DNA of 64,000 nt, taken from assembly GCF_031755915.1 (NCBI RefSeq), contig NC_083381.1, positions 8,320,501 through 8,384,500 on the forward strand. Reading direction: 5' to 3'. Below are positions 1-13,180 of the stretch, piece after piece (the stretch's first letter is position 1; each line of letters starts with the position of its first letter). The notes beneath the pieces were generated by a model. That model saw only the letters and a program-made list of their open reading frames with translations, did no database searches and was not told where the DNA came from. The position numbers and the translations under genes are program-made. The DNA comes from Ziziphus jujuba (lineage: Eukaryota; Streptophyta; Magnoliopsida; Rosales; Rhamnaceae).

Positions 1-546
1 TGTGTTTAAAAGACAAAATGTAAAAAACAGTATAACTAAGGGGAGTAAAATGTAGTTACACCCAAAGATGAAACTACATGGAGACATACCCCCCACACCT
101 TTCCATTATTATTATCTTTTTAATACTCTAATATAATAGAGTTTTTTTTATCTTAATTAAATTGATAATTGATTAATAATTTTTGTACTATCAATAATCA
201 AGTTATAAACAATGTAATAATTTTATACCCAACTTAAGTTCAAAATATTTAATTTAATTTTATTGCAATTAAAATTTAATTTGATTTTGACATTATTTTT
301 TTTTATTGATGTTGTTTAGTTAAATACATATTCCATACAATATTATTACTTAAAATAATAAAATCCAATATGAAAATTTTCTTATAAATAATTTGCTATA
401 ATAATTGGTTAGAATATTAGAATTAGTTAATGAAAAGTTCTAATTACACTATTGAGTGAACTCTATACAGTTCCATTATATATTAATATTTTTATCTCCA
501 TTTAAAATTACTATTAAAAATATTTAGTAATTAAACATATCTGTAT
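1..546. other. AT-rich spacer, no gene seen
   Basis: Very AT-rich sequence with short A and T runs. No open reading frame of convincing composition, no splice-linked exons and no RNA gene are visible. Confidence 0.6.
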
Positions 547-805
547 TAAGAAGTATAAGATTGAACATTTTAAATAATAAAAAATATATGATTGAACATC
601 TTAAATATATTTAAAAATATGTGATCGAATATTTTTATATATAAATATTTCAGATGTGTTTAAAAATATGCAATTGAACATCTCTAATGCATTAGAAGTA
701 CACAAGTGAATGTCTTTACATATAAACATCTCAAATATGTTTAGAAGTATATGACAAAAAATGTTAAATATGTTCAGAAGTATATGGTCGAACATCTTTA
801 AAGAT
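547..805. repeat. Degenerate minisatellite
   Basis: A motif close to ATATGATTGAACATCTT recurs about seven times, near 553, 580, 618, 666, 697, 747 and 780, at 30-50 bp spacing with many substitutions. The short ORFs reading through it are repeat artefacts. Confidence 0.55.
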
Positions 806-1068
806 ATTCATAATTTTAAAATCAAATACTTTAACGAATACATTTAAATATATAAAAAATATAAAATAATTTTATACCCACATTTTGTAGTCTTAACTAA
901 CCCAAAAAATATGCTTTTTTTTCATTTTTTATTTTTTAATTTTTTTTTTGGGTTATCTTAGTTAATAAATAACATATTTGTCTAATGTTATTATATATTC
1001 TTTTAACAATTTTCTTATATAATATTTTTATAATGTTAAACATATTTTGAGTTAGTTACACTTTATTA

Positions 1069-1305
1069 TTCTCGACGTCCAAGATTTTTTAATTTAGACC
1101 TTCAATTTTTAACTGCATATTGGTCCAATTTCAAATTTAACGAACAGATAGATATAAGTTTCATATACGTGGATATCATGTGATCCCATCTTTCACCTAA
1201 ATATGAAAAAACCTTATCCGTCAAACCAATCCATTTGTTATATTGGAAATTGAACCTATTTAAAACAAATTGAAAAATTGAAGGTTTAGACGCCAATTGA
1301 TGTAA
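1069..1305. mobile_element. Small MITE with inverted-repeat ends
   Basis: The left part (TTTAGACCTTCAATTTTT near 1097) reappears as its reverse complement near 1270-1290 (AAAAATTGAAGGTTTAGACG). The match continues inward through a TGGTCCAATTTC-like block. The result is an imperfect palindrome of about 240 bp, as in non-autonomous DNA transposons. Superfamily and target duplication were not resolved. Confidence 0.55.
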
Positions 1306-1318
1306 TGGAAATATTTCA

Positions 1319-1737
1319 TTTACACCTTTTAAAATTTGGAAACATCCCTAAAGTTTTGAATAAATCAGCCATATCCCGTTGTATCAATCTAAATTACCTT
1401 TACACATTTAATAAAATTAAATTATCTTCAAAAGGTTTGTGTTTCTTTTTTGTTTCGCAATAATTATTTTGAGAACTTCAAAGAGCTTTTTTTTTTTTTT
1501 TTTTTTTTTATACTTTTAATTAAATTTTATTTAAACTATGTACAATTTTTTTCCTTTCTCCAAAAAGAAAGGTATATGATAATTTAAATTATATAAGCTT
1601 TTTAGAAGTAAGTTATATATATTTGCAAATACATTTAATTAAATATATTTGAAAAATTATAATATATTTATAATACATTTTAATAGATTTAGTTAAATAT
1701 ATTTAATAAATTATCACTTAGCTTATATTAAAATCAT

Positions 1738-1745
<8 letters not shown>
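1319..1745 (+). mobile_element. Truncated copy of the MITE family found at 18 kb
   Basis: The order of motifs (TAAATTACCTTTACAC, an AAATTAAATTATCTT block, a poly-T tract, repeated ATATTTGATAAATTATAATA-type units) matches the complete element at 17,985-18,725. Only the left two-thirds is present; it stops at the TA microsatellite at 1741. Confidence 0.55.

Positions 1746-1782
<37 letters not shown>
1741..1782. repeat. (AT)n microsatellite
   Basis: About 21 uninterrupted AT dinucleotides, at the truncated right edge of the neighbouring MITE fragment. Confidence 0.95.
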
Positions 1783-1785
<3 letters not shown>

Positions 1786-2225
1786 TAACTGAAAAACTAT
1801 CATATAGGTCAAATAAAATTAGTTACAAGTATGGATTAATAAAATTTTGTTATCCCTAAATTATAAGAACTCTTTTATTGCTCTTGGAAGTGTTATTTAT
1901 TTATGTTGATGTTTGGTAGGAAGGATAGAAATTAGGAATGATAGATAAGATAGGAAGGATTTTATCAAAAAGAAAAAATAAAAAAGCGATAAGGTAGAAA
2001 AAATAAAAAAGCAATAAGGTAGAAAAAAAAAAAACATTAAAAATGGAAGGATATTGAAAAAAAAAAAATTATAAATCCCACGTATTGTTTGGTAAGGGTG
2101 AAAGAAGTGAAAATGAAAGAAAAATATTTTTGAGTTACTATTTTTAGCTATTTTTTTTTTTTAATCATGCACTATAATTTCTTTTTTCATTTTGCATCTC
2201 AAATCCACAACCTTTTAAATATAGA
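1783..2225. other. AT-rich spacer with A-rich runs
   Basis: No gene seen. TTTGGTA motifs near 1914 and 2090, and a TACCAAA near 2737, could be the edges of an old hAT-like insertion, but no clear terminal repeats pair up. Confidence 0.35.
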
Positions 2226-2227
2226 TA

Positions 2228-2445
2228 TGAGTAACTCATTAATTCACTTGACCATAAATACAACCTCTGAGATGTTGATGTGGATATAAATGACCTAATT
2301 AAGCCAACGTTACTTGATTATAAATACAACCTCTGAGATGTTGATGTGAAAAATTCACTAATTAAATCAATCTCATATGACCATAATACAACCTTCGATG
2401 TGAATAACTTACTAATTGAATCAATCTTACTTGACTATCAATAGT
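2228..2445. repeat. Short tandem repeat, about 65-bp unit, three copies
   Basis: The block ATACAACCTCTGAGATGTTG, followed by ATGTGGATA or ATGTGAAAA, occurs near 2258 and 2323. A degraded third copy (ATACAACCTTCGATGTG) lies near 2388. The intervening ACTTGA and AATCAATCTTACTTGAC blocks are also shared. Confidence 0.65.
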
Positions 2446-2837
2446 ATGTATAAATAAATATAATTATTTGAGATGAAATGCAACTTAACAACTGTCTTAT
2501 ATAACTTATTAACGGTGGAACTCAATATTACTCGCACAATTTGAAATGCGTTCTGAAGACATCATGATAACACTTACTCTATGTTCATAAAATAATGAAA
2601 TTAATTAAAAGGATGCACATCCTACAACAGATTGTTATACAATTTTGACGGATCATTACTTCCATAGCTGGGATATATTTAAAAACAATCAAAACAATAT
2701 CTAAATAAAATTAATATTATTTAAATATATATTTTACCAAATAGGACATTCCTATCATGGACTCCTTGACATATCCTATATTATAAATTTTTTTATAATA
2801 TAGACATCTCCAAATTATCCGCATAGAAAAATTTTAT

Positions 2838-2841
<4 letters not shown>

Positions 2842-2877
<36 letters not shown>
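2842..2877. repeat. (AT)n microsatellite
   Basis: About 18 AT dinucleotides. It lies downstream of the 3' end of the UBX-protein gene. Confidence 0.95.
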
Positions 2878-2880
<3 letters not shown>

Positions 2881-3229
2881 TAAGTATCCCCCCAATCATC
2901 CCCAATGTAACAACTTACAGCGAGAAAAATAAAAAAGACCCCTAATCTGATTGAGAAAATTGTCTACAAAATTTTACTTTCTGAAATATACAGTAATATT
3001 TACAACCATGAAACACAATATTATAAGATTTATGTTCTATAAATTCTTGTGAAAATAGACAAAGTGAAAAAAATGATACCATCGTAACTTTTTTACTTTA
3101 TGGGTAGTACCTGCATTCTACATTCTACAGTCCACATCAACTTTCATAATTAAATTTGATTTCAGAGTAAGCAAACCGCTTAGCAGCCTGAAGTCTAAAT
3201 CATTCGACTGGCTGTCAAAACCATAAACC

Positions 3230-6200
3230 TCATTTGCCATCATTATCGCTACCACCACCACCACCATACTGGGTAGAGTTACCATTCCAAAAAGAATTTC
3301 TATCATTGAACCTTCCATCATCTTCATCATGCTTCAGCGTGTGAATATTGCTTCCGAAACGTGATGTTGTTGGTTTCCTTCCTTTATCATCATTTCTGCT
3401 GGTTCCTGAAGTGCTTCGACTTCCTGCTTGGTTCAAGTTACTCTGGAGGGTGGCATTTGGACCTACAACAACAAAACTAGAATAAGGCATATATTTCATG
3501 AAAGCGTTTTGCCTCAACAATTTTCTTGAGTCGCTCCTGTTATTAAACAAACTGAAATTATTCTCATGGAAGAAAACTACAGACAGATAGTCCAACTGTA
3601 CAATTTCATTTTGGCATTAAGCTCACTGAAGAATCAATGAACCTTTCCAGATATCATGACCAATGATTGAGGGTGAAAAGATCATTGCTAAAACATTTCT
3701 GAAAAAAGTGAAATAATCTTGAAGGAAGCATTTGAATTTGACGAAATATAAGCAGATTAAGCAGGGTGAAAAGTATCAATAGCAGATGTGATATGGTGGC
3801 TCTTAATTGCAGAAGTTGCAATAACTATGCCTAAGGGTAGCTTATTCCATTTTGACGTCAACTGTCTACTAAAAGGTAATTGCTACGTGATAGGATCATC
3901 AATAAGGATGCAATTAACATTGTGCAAACACATATTAGCCGTGGTTAAAACGACCTTTAACTTGCTTGTGGGTGATACATACCATTAATTTTGAACTTCA
4001 GCACACCTTAGAAGTAAGTTAACGAAAACCTTTTCATAATCCTAGACATAAGAGTAGAAGAATAATAAGTAAGTTGGCACCATGGTAGCGAAGAGAGACT
4101 CACTATATTCCCACAAGCCATTCTGAGACTGTTCTCCAGAACTTGTGGAGCTGGAATCTCCACCAAGATAAGAGAAAGGATTTATGAAAGAAAAAATTCT
4201 CTTCACATATGCAAAATATCCCCCATTACTTTCATTCGAGGAATCAACACTATTTATTGTAGTTGGCCTCGGTTGATCAGTTTCTAGCCGGTGAGGAACC
4301 ACTATCAGTGCCTGCCTATCATACAGACCCAATTCTGATAATGTTTTGCATAAATCTGCATCAACATAAACATATATATATATATATATATATATTAAAA
4401 AAAAAAAAAAGGTAAAATATGAATAATAAATTTGAAGCATAGAAGAAATTTGCAGAAAACCATTGTTGACCTAAATAGACTATATAATAAGAAAATTAGG
4501 TTATTAGTAAGAGCTTGTTTGTTTCTCCATGGTAAATAGACAAAAGCCAAGTTAGATAATAACGGACAGAAGAAAGATCTAACATCAGCGTACAACTTTA
4601 GAATATAAAGCAAAGGTGAAACAACCTTGAAACAAAACCAATAAATGAGACAAAATTCTTCCAGTGATTTTTCTCCTAGAACAAATGTAGAAAGTTGAAC
4701 CAAGTATCATTATTTTTATTGACTAGCATACATCAAGGCACTTAAGATTACATTCACAGATGAGTTACACAAATGAATCTAGCATGCATCAAGGCACTTC
4801 AGATTATATTCACAGATGAGTTGCACAAATGAATCTCAGATTCTACATAACAATAGAGAGAGAGGAAAGGAGGGAAAATGAACATGATAACCACCCATCC
4901 ATAGCTATTATCTCTCTATATAAACATAGTGGTGGAAATATTCCACTAACACCCATTTAAAAGCCTGAAATAAACCAAATCCTCCAAAAGCAACAAGCAT
5001 GATAAAAAATTTAACAGTGGCAATGTCATGTAGATAAATTTTCCAGCGCGTGCCCATCAGAAAATTTAGGTTTAAGCTCTTCATGCTACATTGTGTAGGA
5101 CCCCCACAAATCATGTGCAACAAAGCGTGTCAATGTACAATATCCTAGTTAAGCGAACATTTATTTATAAATATTCATTTGAACACAGTGGTCAGCAGGT
5201 TTCTTAGGTTACCCAAAAAATCACAAGTGTGCTTGCACTTGATACACAAGAGAACCACTATACCTTATCCAAAGTACCATGCAAAGCAATAATTATGCAC
5301 ATAAACTAATTTATAAAGCAGAAAGAATATCAAAATACAAGGTAAAATGATGATCACACAATCTATATTCTTGCGAAGTATTTGACGTGCATCCCATAAT
5401 CTTTACCTTGATCATCGAATACCTTGCGAGGATAAGGGATGGCTAGATCATAAGAACCAACAACACTTGTTTGATGTTGATCAACATAGTCTTTGACCCT
5501 TCTCAAGGTGCTTGTCACAGAAAACTTCTCTTGTAAGTTAGCACCATTAGGAATTCGGATATTTAAATGAACATCATTGAGTTTCTTGACCGTTGTAGCA
5601 TTATCAAATGCATCATTCTTTTTATCATCTACAGAATCACCCTTCTCATCTTGCATAACCACGGTAGCTTCAGTTTGTGATCCTCCAATTGAAACTGAAT
5701 GATTATCAGAATCCTTTTCCAAGGCAGGAGAACTATCTTCAGCACTTGAAGAAATACGATGAGCTACAGCATTCTCGAAGTCTACTGTAGCAGGGCACTG
5801 TAACTCTTTGGTAGCTTCATTGGATGAGTTGGACTTTTCACTAGTACTCTCTACCTCTTTGGTATCAATTAATTTTGAAGAGATCACACTTCCTAATTCA
5901 TTACCCTTTGCCTGTCAATGTCCCAAAAGAAAAAGACAACCATATCATGCAAAATTCAGTTTCAATAGCAATAAACTAACAATAGCAAGCTGGTCTCTAT
6001 TTACCTCAACAGTGCATTCACGACTTTCATTTTCCTCTCCTGTGCTAGAGTTAGCCTCTCTTGTAGATTCTGGTAATTTACTATTTTTTCCTGTTGAAGG
6101 TGACAAAGCAATTGTACTTGCGGAGCTTCCTTGTTCAGATCCCATACTAGAAACACCAGAAGTAGATGTCTCTGATTTCTTTGAAGCAAGTGCTGCACTA

Positions 6201-9200
6201 AGGACAGTCACAGTTGTTTCCTAAATTTCATCATTAAATAATTATTGTCATTTTCTTGTACAAATAAACTGAAAGAAGAATGATCAGAGAACTTTAAACA
6301 TGCACAGAGAAAGCTCCTAAAGAAAAAAAAATAAAAAGACATGCATGAGAATTAACTATGAAGAATAGTAGACTAGTGATAGTTGGATTATTCTGAATTG
6401 ATTGGCAGAAGACTAGTGGGTAAGGCAATAAAATAAAGTATTAGTGTGCGATACATGAACAGCATGTGAATATATGTTAGTAACAGTGTTTTCAGGGCCA
6501 ACAGTGAAACAGGAAGCATTCTAGTAGTTTCAAGGCAATACATAAATTGTTCGGGTTTAAATTTTATAATTAATAAGTTGTGTAAATTTATTATGAAGAA
6601 TAATTAATAATAAATTGGAAAAGCTTAATTCATATCTAATTCTTCCCTATGCATTATCATTCAAATAATGCAATCAAATTAATATTTTGAGAGTTTGGCT
6701 GTAGAAAGGGTTTCCAGACACAGAGTTAGTGTACGTAACTTACTCAGTATGATGAGAAGAGGAAACGTTATAATATTAATAAGAATGATGGACCTTGACT
6801 TCATTATGGACCTCCAAGAAAATTATCATAGATAATTAAAGAAGATCTAGACTTTCAACTTAAAATTTCAGATACAAAATGAAAAGACTTGTGAAACATA
6901 TCAATATTATTTTACCATGTTTCAAATTTTACCCCGTACAGTATCAAAATCTGAAAGAAACTTAAAAAAAAAAAAAAAAAAAAAATTATGTTTAGACATA
7001 TCAACATTTCTCTTTACTTTTCTTGTCTTCTTCCCCGTCTCTCCACCTCTTGTTCCAAAAAAGAAAACAAAATACGGTTACCAATCAAAATTTCTGATTT
7101 TTATCCAAAAAACTACAAACATTACCAAATGATAGCGCAGTTTTCACATAAAATGTTGAATGATATGTGATAAGCAGGAGGTAGGACAATTATAATTTGT
7201 TCTTGGTGTCACAAAAGGCTAAGGCAAATCTTTCATAAAGATTATTAAAGCAAAAATGGTCCTAAGAATTTGACACAAGTAAATAGAGTCTAAATGACAC
7301 AATAGTTCATGTAAGAACATTTCTTTGAAATGATAGATAAGATAATTTTTATACCTTAAAAAAAAATTGACATCAAATTTTAACAAAATTACCTGTATAT
7401 GAAGACTCAACCACACCTTCTCCAAACTCGATGCCAGGACTTCTGCACTAACAAACCCCTCTACATATTCAAAAAACAAACAATAACCAACTTCTAACAA
7501 TTAGTACATGTGTGGCTCAATAGACTTTCATAAAAAAAATATACATTTTCATTAACAAATATACATCATACCATTTTGCCAAAGTTGCAGACCATTGTAT
7601 CCAACAGCTGTGATACAAGGAATTGATTTCTGTGGGTCTGTGAGATTATTGATGCAAGGATACAACCTTAATCATATACAAGCGTAAAACACTAGAAAGA
7701 AGCTATACTCAAACAGTCAAAATAGAAAATTACAATTGGTTATAACTGGCATGCCCATTTTATAGAAATCTCTGCCAGTAACGAAGAGTAGGATTATGAG
7801 GGAAAAAAACCACTAACACAAACAGTAAAATTAAGAAGTACCAAGTTTGAGACCACATTAATGCTACAATTCAAAGAATGGTATGACATTATACGTAAAG
7901 TGGTCATTAGATGTCAGAAATTGTCAAATCACAATGTCTCAAGGCTTCCAATATTTCCTGCTTTCGTACAGGAAGGTAAATGGATTCGACGATGGAAATC
8001 AATAGACAATCAACAAAATGTCATTGAAAATACTTGAAACTATTATTCAATTGATGAAACCACTGAAAATTTTGAACACGCTCTTGCAACCATCATGAAG
8101 GACATTGAAAATACATAAAAGATTGACAAAGTTACAAATCGATGTCAAAACTATAATGTGAATGAAAAGAATAATTTTTTTCATTATGTCTGAAGAAAAT
8201 TGAAGAAAGTATCCATTGCAGCTACACAATTTGATTTTATCTGACAAAAATAAAATATATAGATGCTTAAACAGGAGTAAATAATGACGAGCAAGCTGAC
8301 TAAATAAGCTCGGGTCTAATGTAAAGTACCAAAAGAAAATAGGAAATTATGCACCAATTAATTGACTTATATGACTTGTATATATGTATTATCCCCATGG
8401 CTGGCATTCTCTTGTAATCATTTCAGCAGTGCAGAGCGGACATTGGTTCAGAAGGATTGCTTCACAAGCAATTTTCAGATATGATTTTATAGTGCAGAGT
8501 GGACATTGGTTCAGAAGGATTGCGTCACAAGCAATTTTCAGATATGAATTTATCTTCTATAGAAGGATACATATTGCAGAAAATTGTGCAGCATCAGCGC
8601 CTCCTTCGGGGATATGCAATAAAATACAATATTTTGATACAGACTCTGCCACCTAAATGCCAAACATAAATATAATAATAAGTAACAGAACATAAACAAA
8701 ATACTGATTAAACTTCAACTAGGAAATAAAATTGAACAAGAAAAGGAAAAGACCTACCTTAGGATCAGTCCATGTGGAATTTTCCAACTGACTGGACTCA
8801 GAATCTTTACCTGAAAATCAGTAAAAATGAACATAACAAAAACATATAAGAACTTACAATAAGCAGCAAGTTTTGGCAAAAATCATGATAAAGTAATCTT
8901 ATATGGTTATACCCATCCACCATGATGTTTAAACCACCATAATATAAAACATCACATACTAGAAAATATCCTTGAACCATATGTTGGGTGCTACCAAATA
9001 TGTAGTTACATTTTACATATGGACATACCAACAGGTACAAAAATCAAACCATTAAAATACTAAAATACTATGGCAATACATAGAAACACCACTAGTGCAC
9101 TACAATTACTAAAAGAGAAACTTAAAAAGATAATAATAATAATAATAAACAGTTCAATATTAATTCCTATATTCTAGAGGCTAAATATTGCTCTCCTTCA

Positions 9201-9497
9201 ATGCATGCTCAAATGAAAAGCCCCAAATAATAAACAACTTAACAATGAAACAGTATAGTCCTTTTTCCTGGTTAAAAAGAAAAAAGGCTATCAGTAATAA
9301 GCAGAAGAAAGTAAGAGGAAGAGAAGAAAAGAAAACTACATGCATGCCAATTGAAAAACCATGAAAATAAAACAGGACACAATGAAGAAATACTTACCTG
9401 AGATATAGACAACAAACAGTTTCTTTTCATTCTTTGCTACATTGATTGCTTCAGGTATGGAACCTTTATATGCAAGAGTGGAAAGAGACTGTTCCAT
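3230..9497 (-). CDS. PUX11: UBX domain-containing protein, PUX11/erasin (UBXN4) type
   Basis: Nine coding exons on the minus strand: 9497-9398, 8810-8758, 8652-8571, 7637-7572, 7460-7393, 6220-6005, 5911-5407, 4355-4104 and 3462-3230. All junctions are GT-AG, phases are continuous, and they total 452 codons plus TGA. Residues 1-123 form a thioredoxin-fold/UAS-like domain, starting MEQSLSTLAYKGSIPEAI, as in plant PUX11 and animal UBXN4. Residues 124-308 are Ser/Glu-rich and probably disordered. The UBX domain spans about 309-384, with YPR at 355-357 in place of the usual FPR loop. A short hydrophobic stretch near FSFINPFSYLGG and a Gly-rich tail follow. UBX domains bind the AAA-ATPase CDC48/p97; UBXN4 works in ER-associated degradation. 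That role is inferred here from the family. The start is the first codon of exon 2; the 5' UTR sits in a separate upstream exon. The gene looks intact. Confidence 0.93.
4724..4835. repeat. 56-bp tandem duplication in an intron of the UBX gene
   Basis: Two adjacent 56-bp copies, starting TAGCATACATCAAGGCAC at 4724 and TAGCATGCATCAAGGCAC at 4780, differ at only a few bases. They lie in the intron between the exons at 5407 and 4355, clear of the splice sites. Confidence 0.9.
8428..8553. repeat. 63-bp tandem duplication in an intron of the UBX gene
   Basis: Copies at 8428-8490 and 8491-8553 differ at three positions. They lie just downstream, on the minus strand, of the donor that ends exon 8652-8571, inside the intron. 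A 90-codon plus-strand ORF across it is only a by-product of the duplication. Confidence 0.92.
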
Positions 9498-10428
9498 CTG
9501 TTTGGAAACAGGTCAATATTTAAATGGCTTGAAAACTCCATAAGACACCTTTTGATTACAAATGAATTAAATATCAAATGCTTCTAGTAAAGACTAACAA
9601 AACATATTAGGATACGTTCAATGTACCAGTATAGTCACAATCATAAGATAGTCCAAGAACTAAATTATTTTTTTACAATTCAAAAGATAAAAATCAAACC
9701 ATACGACAACAGCAATAACATCTGGATATCACGAGTTCTCACAAGATTAGCTCATTTAATAAATGTAGGATACCAAATGTTATATTAAAAGATCGTTTTC
9801 CAACTCGCTTGAAGCCATTACCAACCACATGTTTGTGCTCTCTAAGGCATACGTCAAATTAGATTCAACCCCATTCCAGATTATTACACCAAATTTACCA
9901 CAATTCACCGATACCCCCACATAAATTTTACTCGGGGATTTTCAATTCCTCAAAAATCCAATAATCATTAAACCAGTAAAGTCATCAACAAAATCCCATT
10001 TGCAATTGCTATTCAAATCAAGTAAATACTAAAGATTTTTCAGTCGTTAAACTGCAACACCCACATAGTCCCAGTTAAAAACCTAAAGACACCCAAAACG
10101 CAAAAAAATAAAAAAATAAAATAAAATAAAATAAAATACTGCTCCTTCAAATTCAAGGTAATTGAACCCCACTTCATAAGCAAACTCCCATATGGGTATT
10201 CGAAAACCGCTTCAGAAATCCCCATCTCTCAATTTTCAAGTCAACAGCACTATTTCAGATTAAGCTATTCGATAACAAATTTGCAGCTAACAGCATATAA
10301 TCATGAAAACTAAACCCAAAAGTTTTAATAGGAAAAAGAAAAAAAAATAAAAATTGCTTCGATTTAATAAGAAAGCAAAAAACAAAAAAATCAAAGCTAA
10401 GAAAGAAGAAGGTAACAGAGTAATTTAC

Positions 10429-10510
10429 CTTTAGCAAGCCAAACAGTGAAAGAGAGATAGAAGAGAAGCGAGGACTTGTAAATAAGGGAGACGATGCGAT
10501 TTGCAGTCAG
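10429..10510 (-). other. PUX11: Non-coding first exon (5' UTR) of the UBX gene
   Basis: On the minus strand a good donor, CTAAAG|GTAAATTA, ends at 10,429. It pairs with the acceptor CAG directly before the ATG at 9497. Upstream is a purine/pyrimidine-rich leader with no ATG. The transcription start is not defined by the sequence; the right boundary given is approximate. Confidence 0.6.
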
Positions 10511-10559
10511 GACGTTCAAGTAGACTTTGATGCAATGTCGGTTCTCCACCGCATGGGTT

Positions 10560-11343
10560 TCCTACCAGACTTCCTAAAGACCAATTTTCTTGGTAATTTT
10601 ACCATATATATTTATTTTTATTTTTTATGATCTTTTTTATTGTTGAATTTATATTTAGGCCCGTTTGGTTTGCTCGGGGTTAAGTCACGGCCGTCAAAAC
10701 AATAACAATAGAAATTACACCAAATTATTGGTTTGTAACTTTGTAGTAGGACTATGGACTCATTTATACTTAAATTTTTTAATTAATAATATAATTACAT
10801 ATTATTGGCCACGTGGTATAAGTAAATAATTCTTTGTCTGTAGCTTCTAAAAAACAAAAAAAAATATACCACCACAGTGACCAATCATTAATGTCCATGT
10901 GGTGGTTTGGATAATTTAATAAGCTGTGTTCACTTTTTTATATTTAATTTTTAATTTTTAAAAATAAAACAATTATTAAATATAATATATTAATATTTAC
11001 AGTGATAAATAATAAAATTTTATTTTCTATTTTTTATAGAACATATCATTTTATTTTCATATTTATTTTTTATTCATTATCGTATACCATCTTAAATAAT
11101 CCAAAAACTTTTGATTTATTGCATTAAAAATAAATAAATAAATAACTCTAGAATATTGACTAACGGTAACAGTTAATTTTCTGAAAAATGGTCAATTCCA
11201 CTATAAACTCTAGAAAAATATGTCCCTCAGATTTTAGTCCACATGTTATATAATTTTGTCAGTTTATCTTTATTTATTTTATTAGTTTTCAATTTTCATC
11301 TTAAGATACTTAATTACTTTTCTTTTAAATCCTTTTTAGGCAA
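10560..11343. other. AT-rich spacer upstream of the UBX gene
   Basis: It holds the probable promoter side of the UBX gene, with a minus-strand TATATATGG near 10,602-10,610. A GGCCCGTTTGGTTTG motif near 10,660 resembles the end of a hAT-type MITE, but no matching right end was found. No coding sequence was seen. Confidence 0.4.
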
Positions 11344-11695
11344 TTAAAAATTTTAGGCTTAGTTTGGTAATGATAAATTTAGTAAAAGTCTAAGATGATA
11401 TTTATTTGGATATTCTATGTTTGTGTATTTATTTGGAGAGATAAGAAAGTGCGCAATGTGGGAAAGTTATTCCCACTTACGTGGTGTCACATTGAGATTA
11501 TTTGGAAAACTAATTTTTTATTTTTTTTACATAAAAATATGCTATAATTTATTATATAAAACTAATTTAGTTACTTATAAATCTTAATTTTTTTAATTTT
11601 TTATTAAATATAACAAGAGAAGAATTGATTTCAACAAATTAATTTTTAAAAAACTAAACTTTAGAAATCAATTCTTCAAAAATTTACCCCTAATA
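11344..11695 (-). mobile_element. hAT-like MITE family, copy 1 (inverted)
   Basis: Its reverse complement matches the elements at 16,372-16,742 and 35,318-35,700 in the same order: a TTTATAAGTAACTAAAT block, an A-rich tract, a GTGGGAATAACTTTCCCAC block, then an AAACTAAGCC end. The GGCTTAGTTTGGTAA edge is typical of hAT-type ends. No coding capacity. Confidence 0.6.
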
Positions 11696-12370
11696 CGACT
11701 CATATAAATGCATTGTAATAGCCTTTCTTTTTTTTTAGTTTAATTTTTTTGCCTATTGCCTTTTGGATTTAGTAGATTTACATGAAAACCCAAAAAGAAT
11801 TATATTAATATTGTAATTGAATAAATTTATCATTAATATATATATATATATATATTTGTAATATTATTATTATTTGAATGAATGTGCCAAGTACGTTGAA
11901 GTATATATATAATTTTGTTATAAAATGCAAGATATTAAGGATGTTTTCAATCAATTATATATAATTATATCTAATATATTACATATAATTGGATTATATA
12001 ATCCATTATAAACGGTAAATTATCTATAATTAACTAGCATGCCTTCAATACTTAAAACATGTCTGCTTTTTACAACAAGATTAAATATATATTTATATAT
12101 ATATATATAGTCTTTCTATAATGCTAATGTTTGCATAATAAAATCATGCGTATACAAACACAAAAAACTATTATGGATAATAGTTTTTGAAATCTATTAT
12201 CCATAAGCAAATTTATATAGTGTAGATATCTACACCATAAAATTTCAATATATATAGTAAAGATTTTTAAGAACAAAAGCAATACAATTTCTTTAAATAA
12301 TATTGGAGCATTAAGAAATCTATATAAAGAGGTTTTATCATTTAATTAATTTATATTTAGTTATATTTAT
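11696..12370. other. AT-rich spacer, no gene seen
   Basis: Contains TA-rich tracts near 11,836 and 12,090 and nothing with coding character. Confidence 0.5.
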
Positions 12371-13180
12371 CATTTTAAATGGGGATATTAGCTATTAAGT
12401 ATCTTAAACTTTATCAAAGTTGACATAATGCATCTGAAATTTTTTTTTTTTTTTTTCTGGCATTGTGCCTCCCAGATTTCCCTTTTACTTGTACGGTTGG
12501 TTTTTCTGTTAAAAATGTATAATAGAATGATCACGTGTCATGCACATATTTATCAAGTAAGGTTAAATCAGATAATTTCATAGTTCCCATCATGTGCCTC
12601 TCGCATGTGTGATAAGTGATCAAAAATTGATCTCCTAAAATTGGGATTTTGAGCACCAAAAAAAAAAAAAAAAAACTGAGATTGATCTTAAGAATTCACA
12701 GATTGATCTTAATTTGATCAAAAAATCCCTCTCGAACTCTTAAATCTCATCTCTCTATCGCCATCATCACCGGTTAGTAACCAATTCCAATCAAAAAAAG
12801 AAAAAAAAAAATTAAAATGGTTAAAATCCACGAGCGCATAACCTCAGAACTTCTTAAAGAGCCTCCAAATGGAAAAGAAAAGTAACCGGAATATATAATG
12901 AATGCAAGAAGGGTTACATCTTTGGCTGAGGTTTTAGGGTTATGTGTAGTTAGAATTCTAATTTTTAAATTCAAAACAGTAAAATTACATTATTTAACCT
13001 TATTTGAAGCACATGGGTGACACGTGATTATTCTGTTATACATTTTTAATAGAAAACCAACAGTGCAAGCAAAAAAAAAAAAAGTTTTGGATGCAGAATG
13101 ACAGGAAAAAAAATTTAGAATATATTGTGTCAACTTGGATAAAATTTTAGGTGCTTAGCTGTAAATATTCATTTTAAATG
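12371..13180. mobile_element. Mutator-like (MULE) element with 11-bp target duplication
   Basis: The direct repeat CATTTTAAATG flanks the element at 12,371-12,381 and 13,170-13,180. Inside it are long imperfect terminal inverted repeats of about 190 bp. The left reads AAAGTTGACATAAT; the right, reverse-complemented, reads CAAGTTGACACAAT. Both continue through poly-T into AAAATGTATAATAGAATGATC-like sequence. Long TIRs with an 8-11 bp target duplication are typical of MULEs. The unrelated middle (about 12,610-12,960) is less AT-rich and could be captured host DNA. No transposase is visible. Confidence 0.75.

Noticed and set aside
5808..6224. 138-codon plus-strand ORF
   Set aside because: Antisense to two coding exons of the UBX gene.
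8384..8656. 90-codon plus-strand ORF with an internal repeat
   Set aside because: Antisense to an exon and to the 63-bp intron duplication; the repeat in the protein comes from that duplication.
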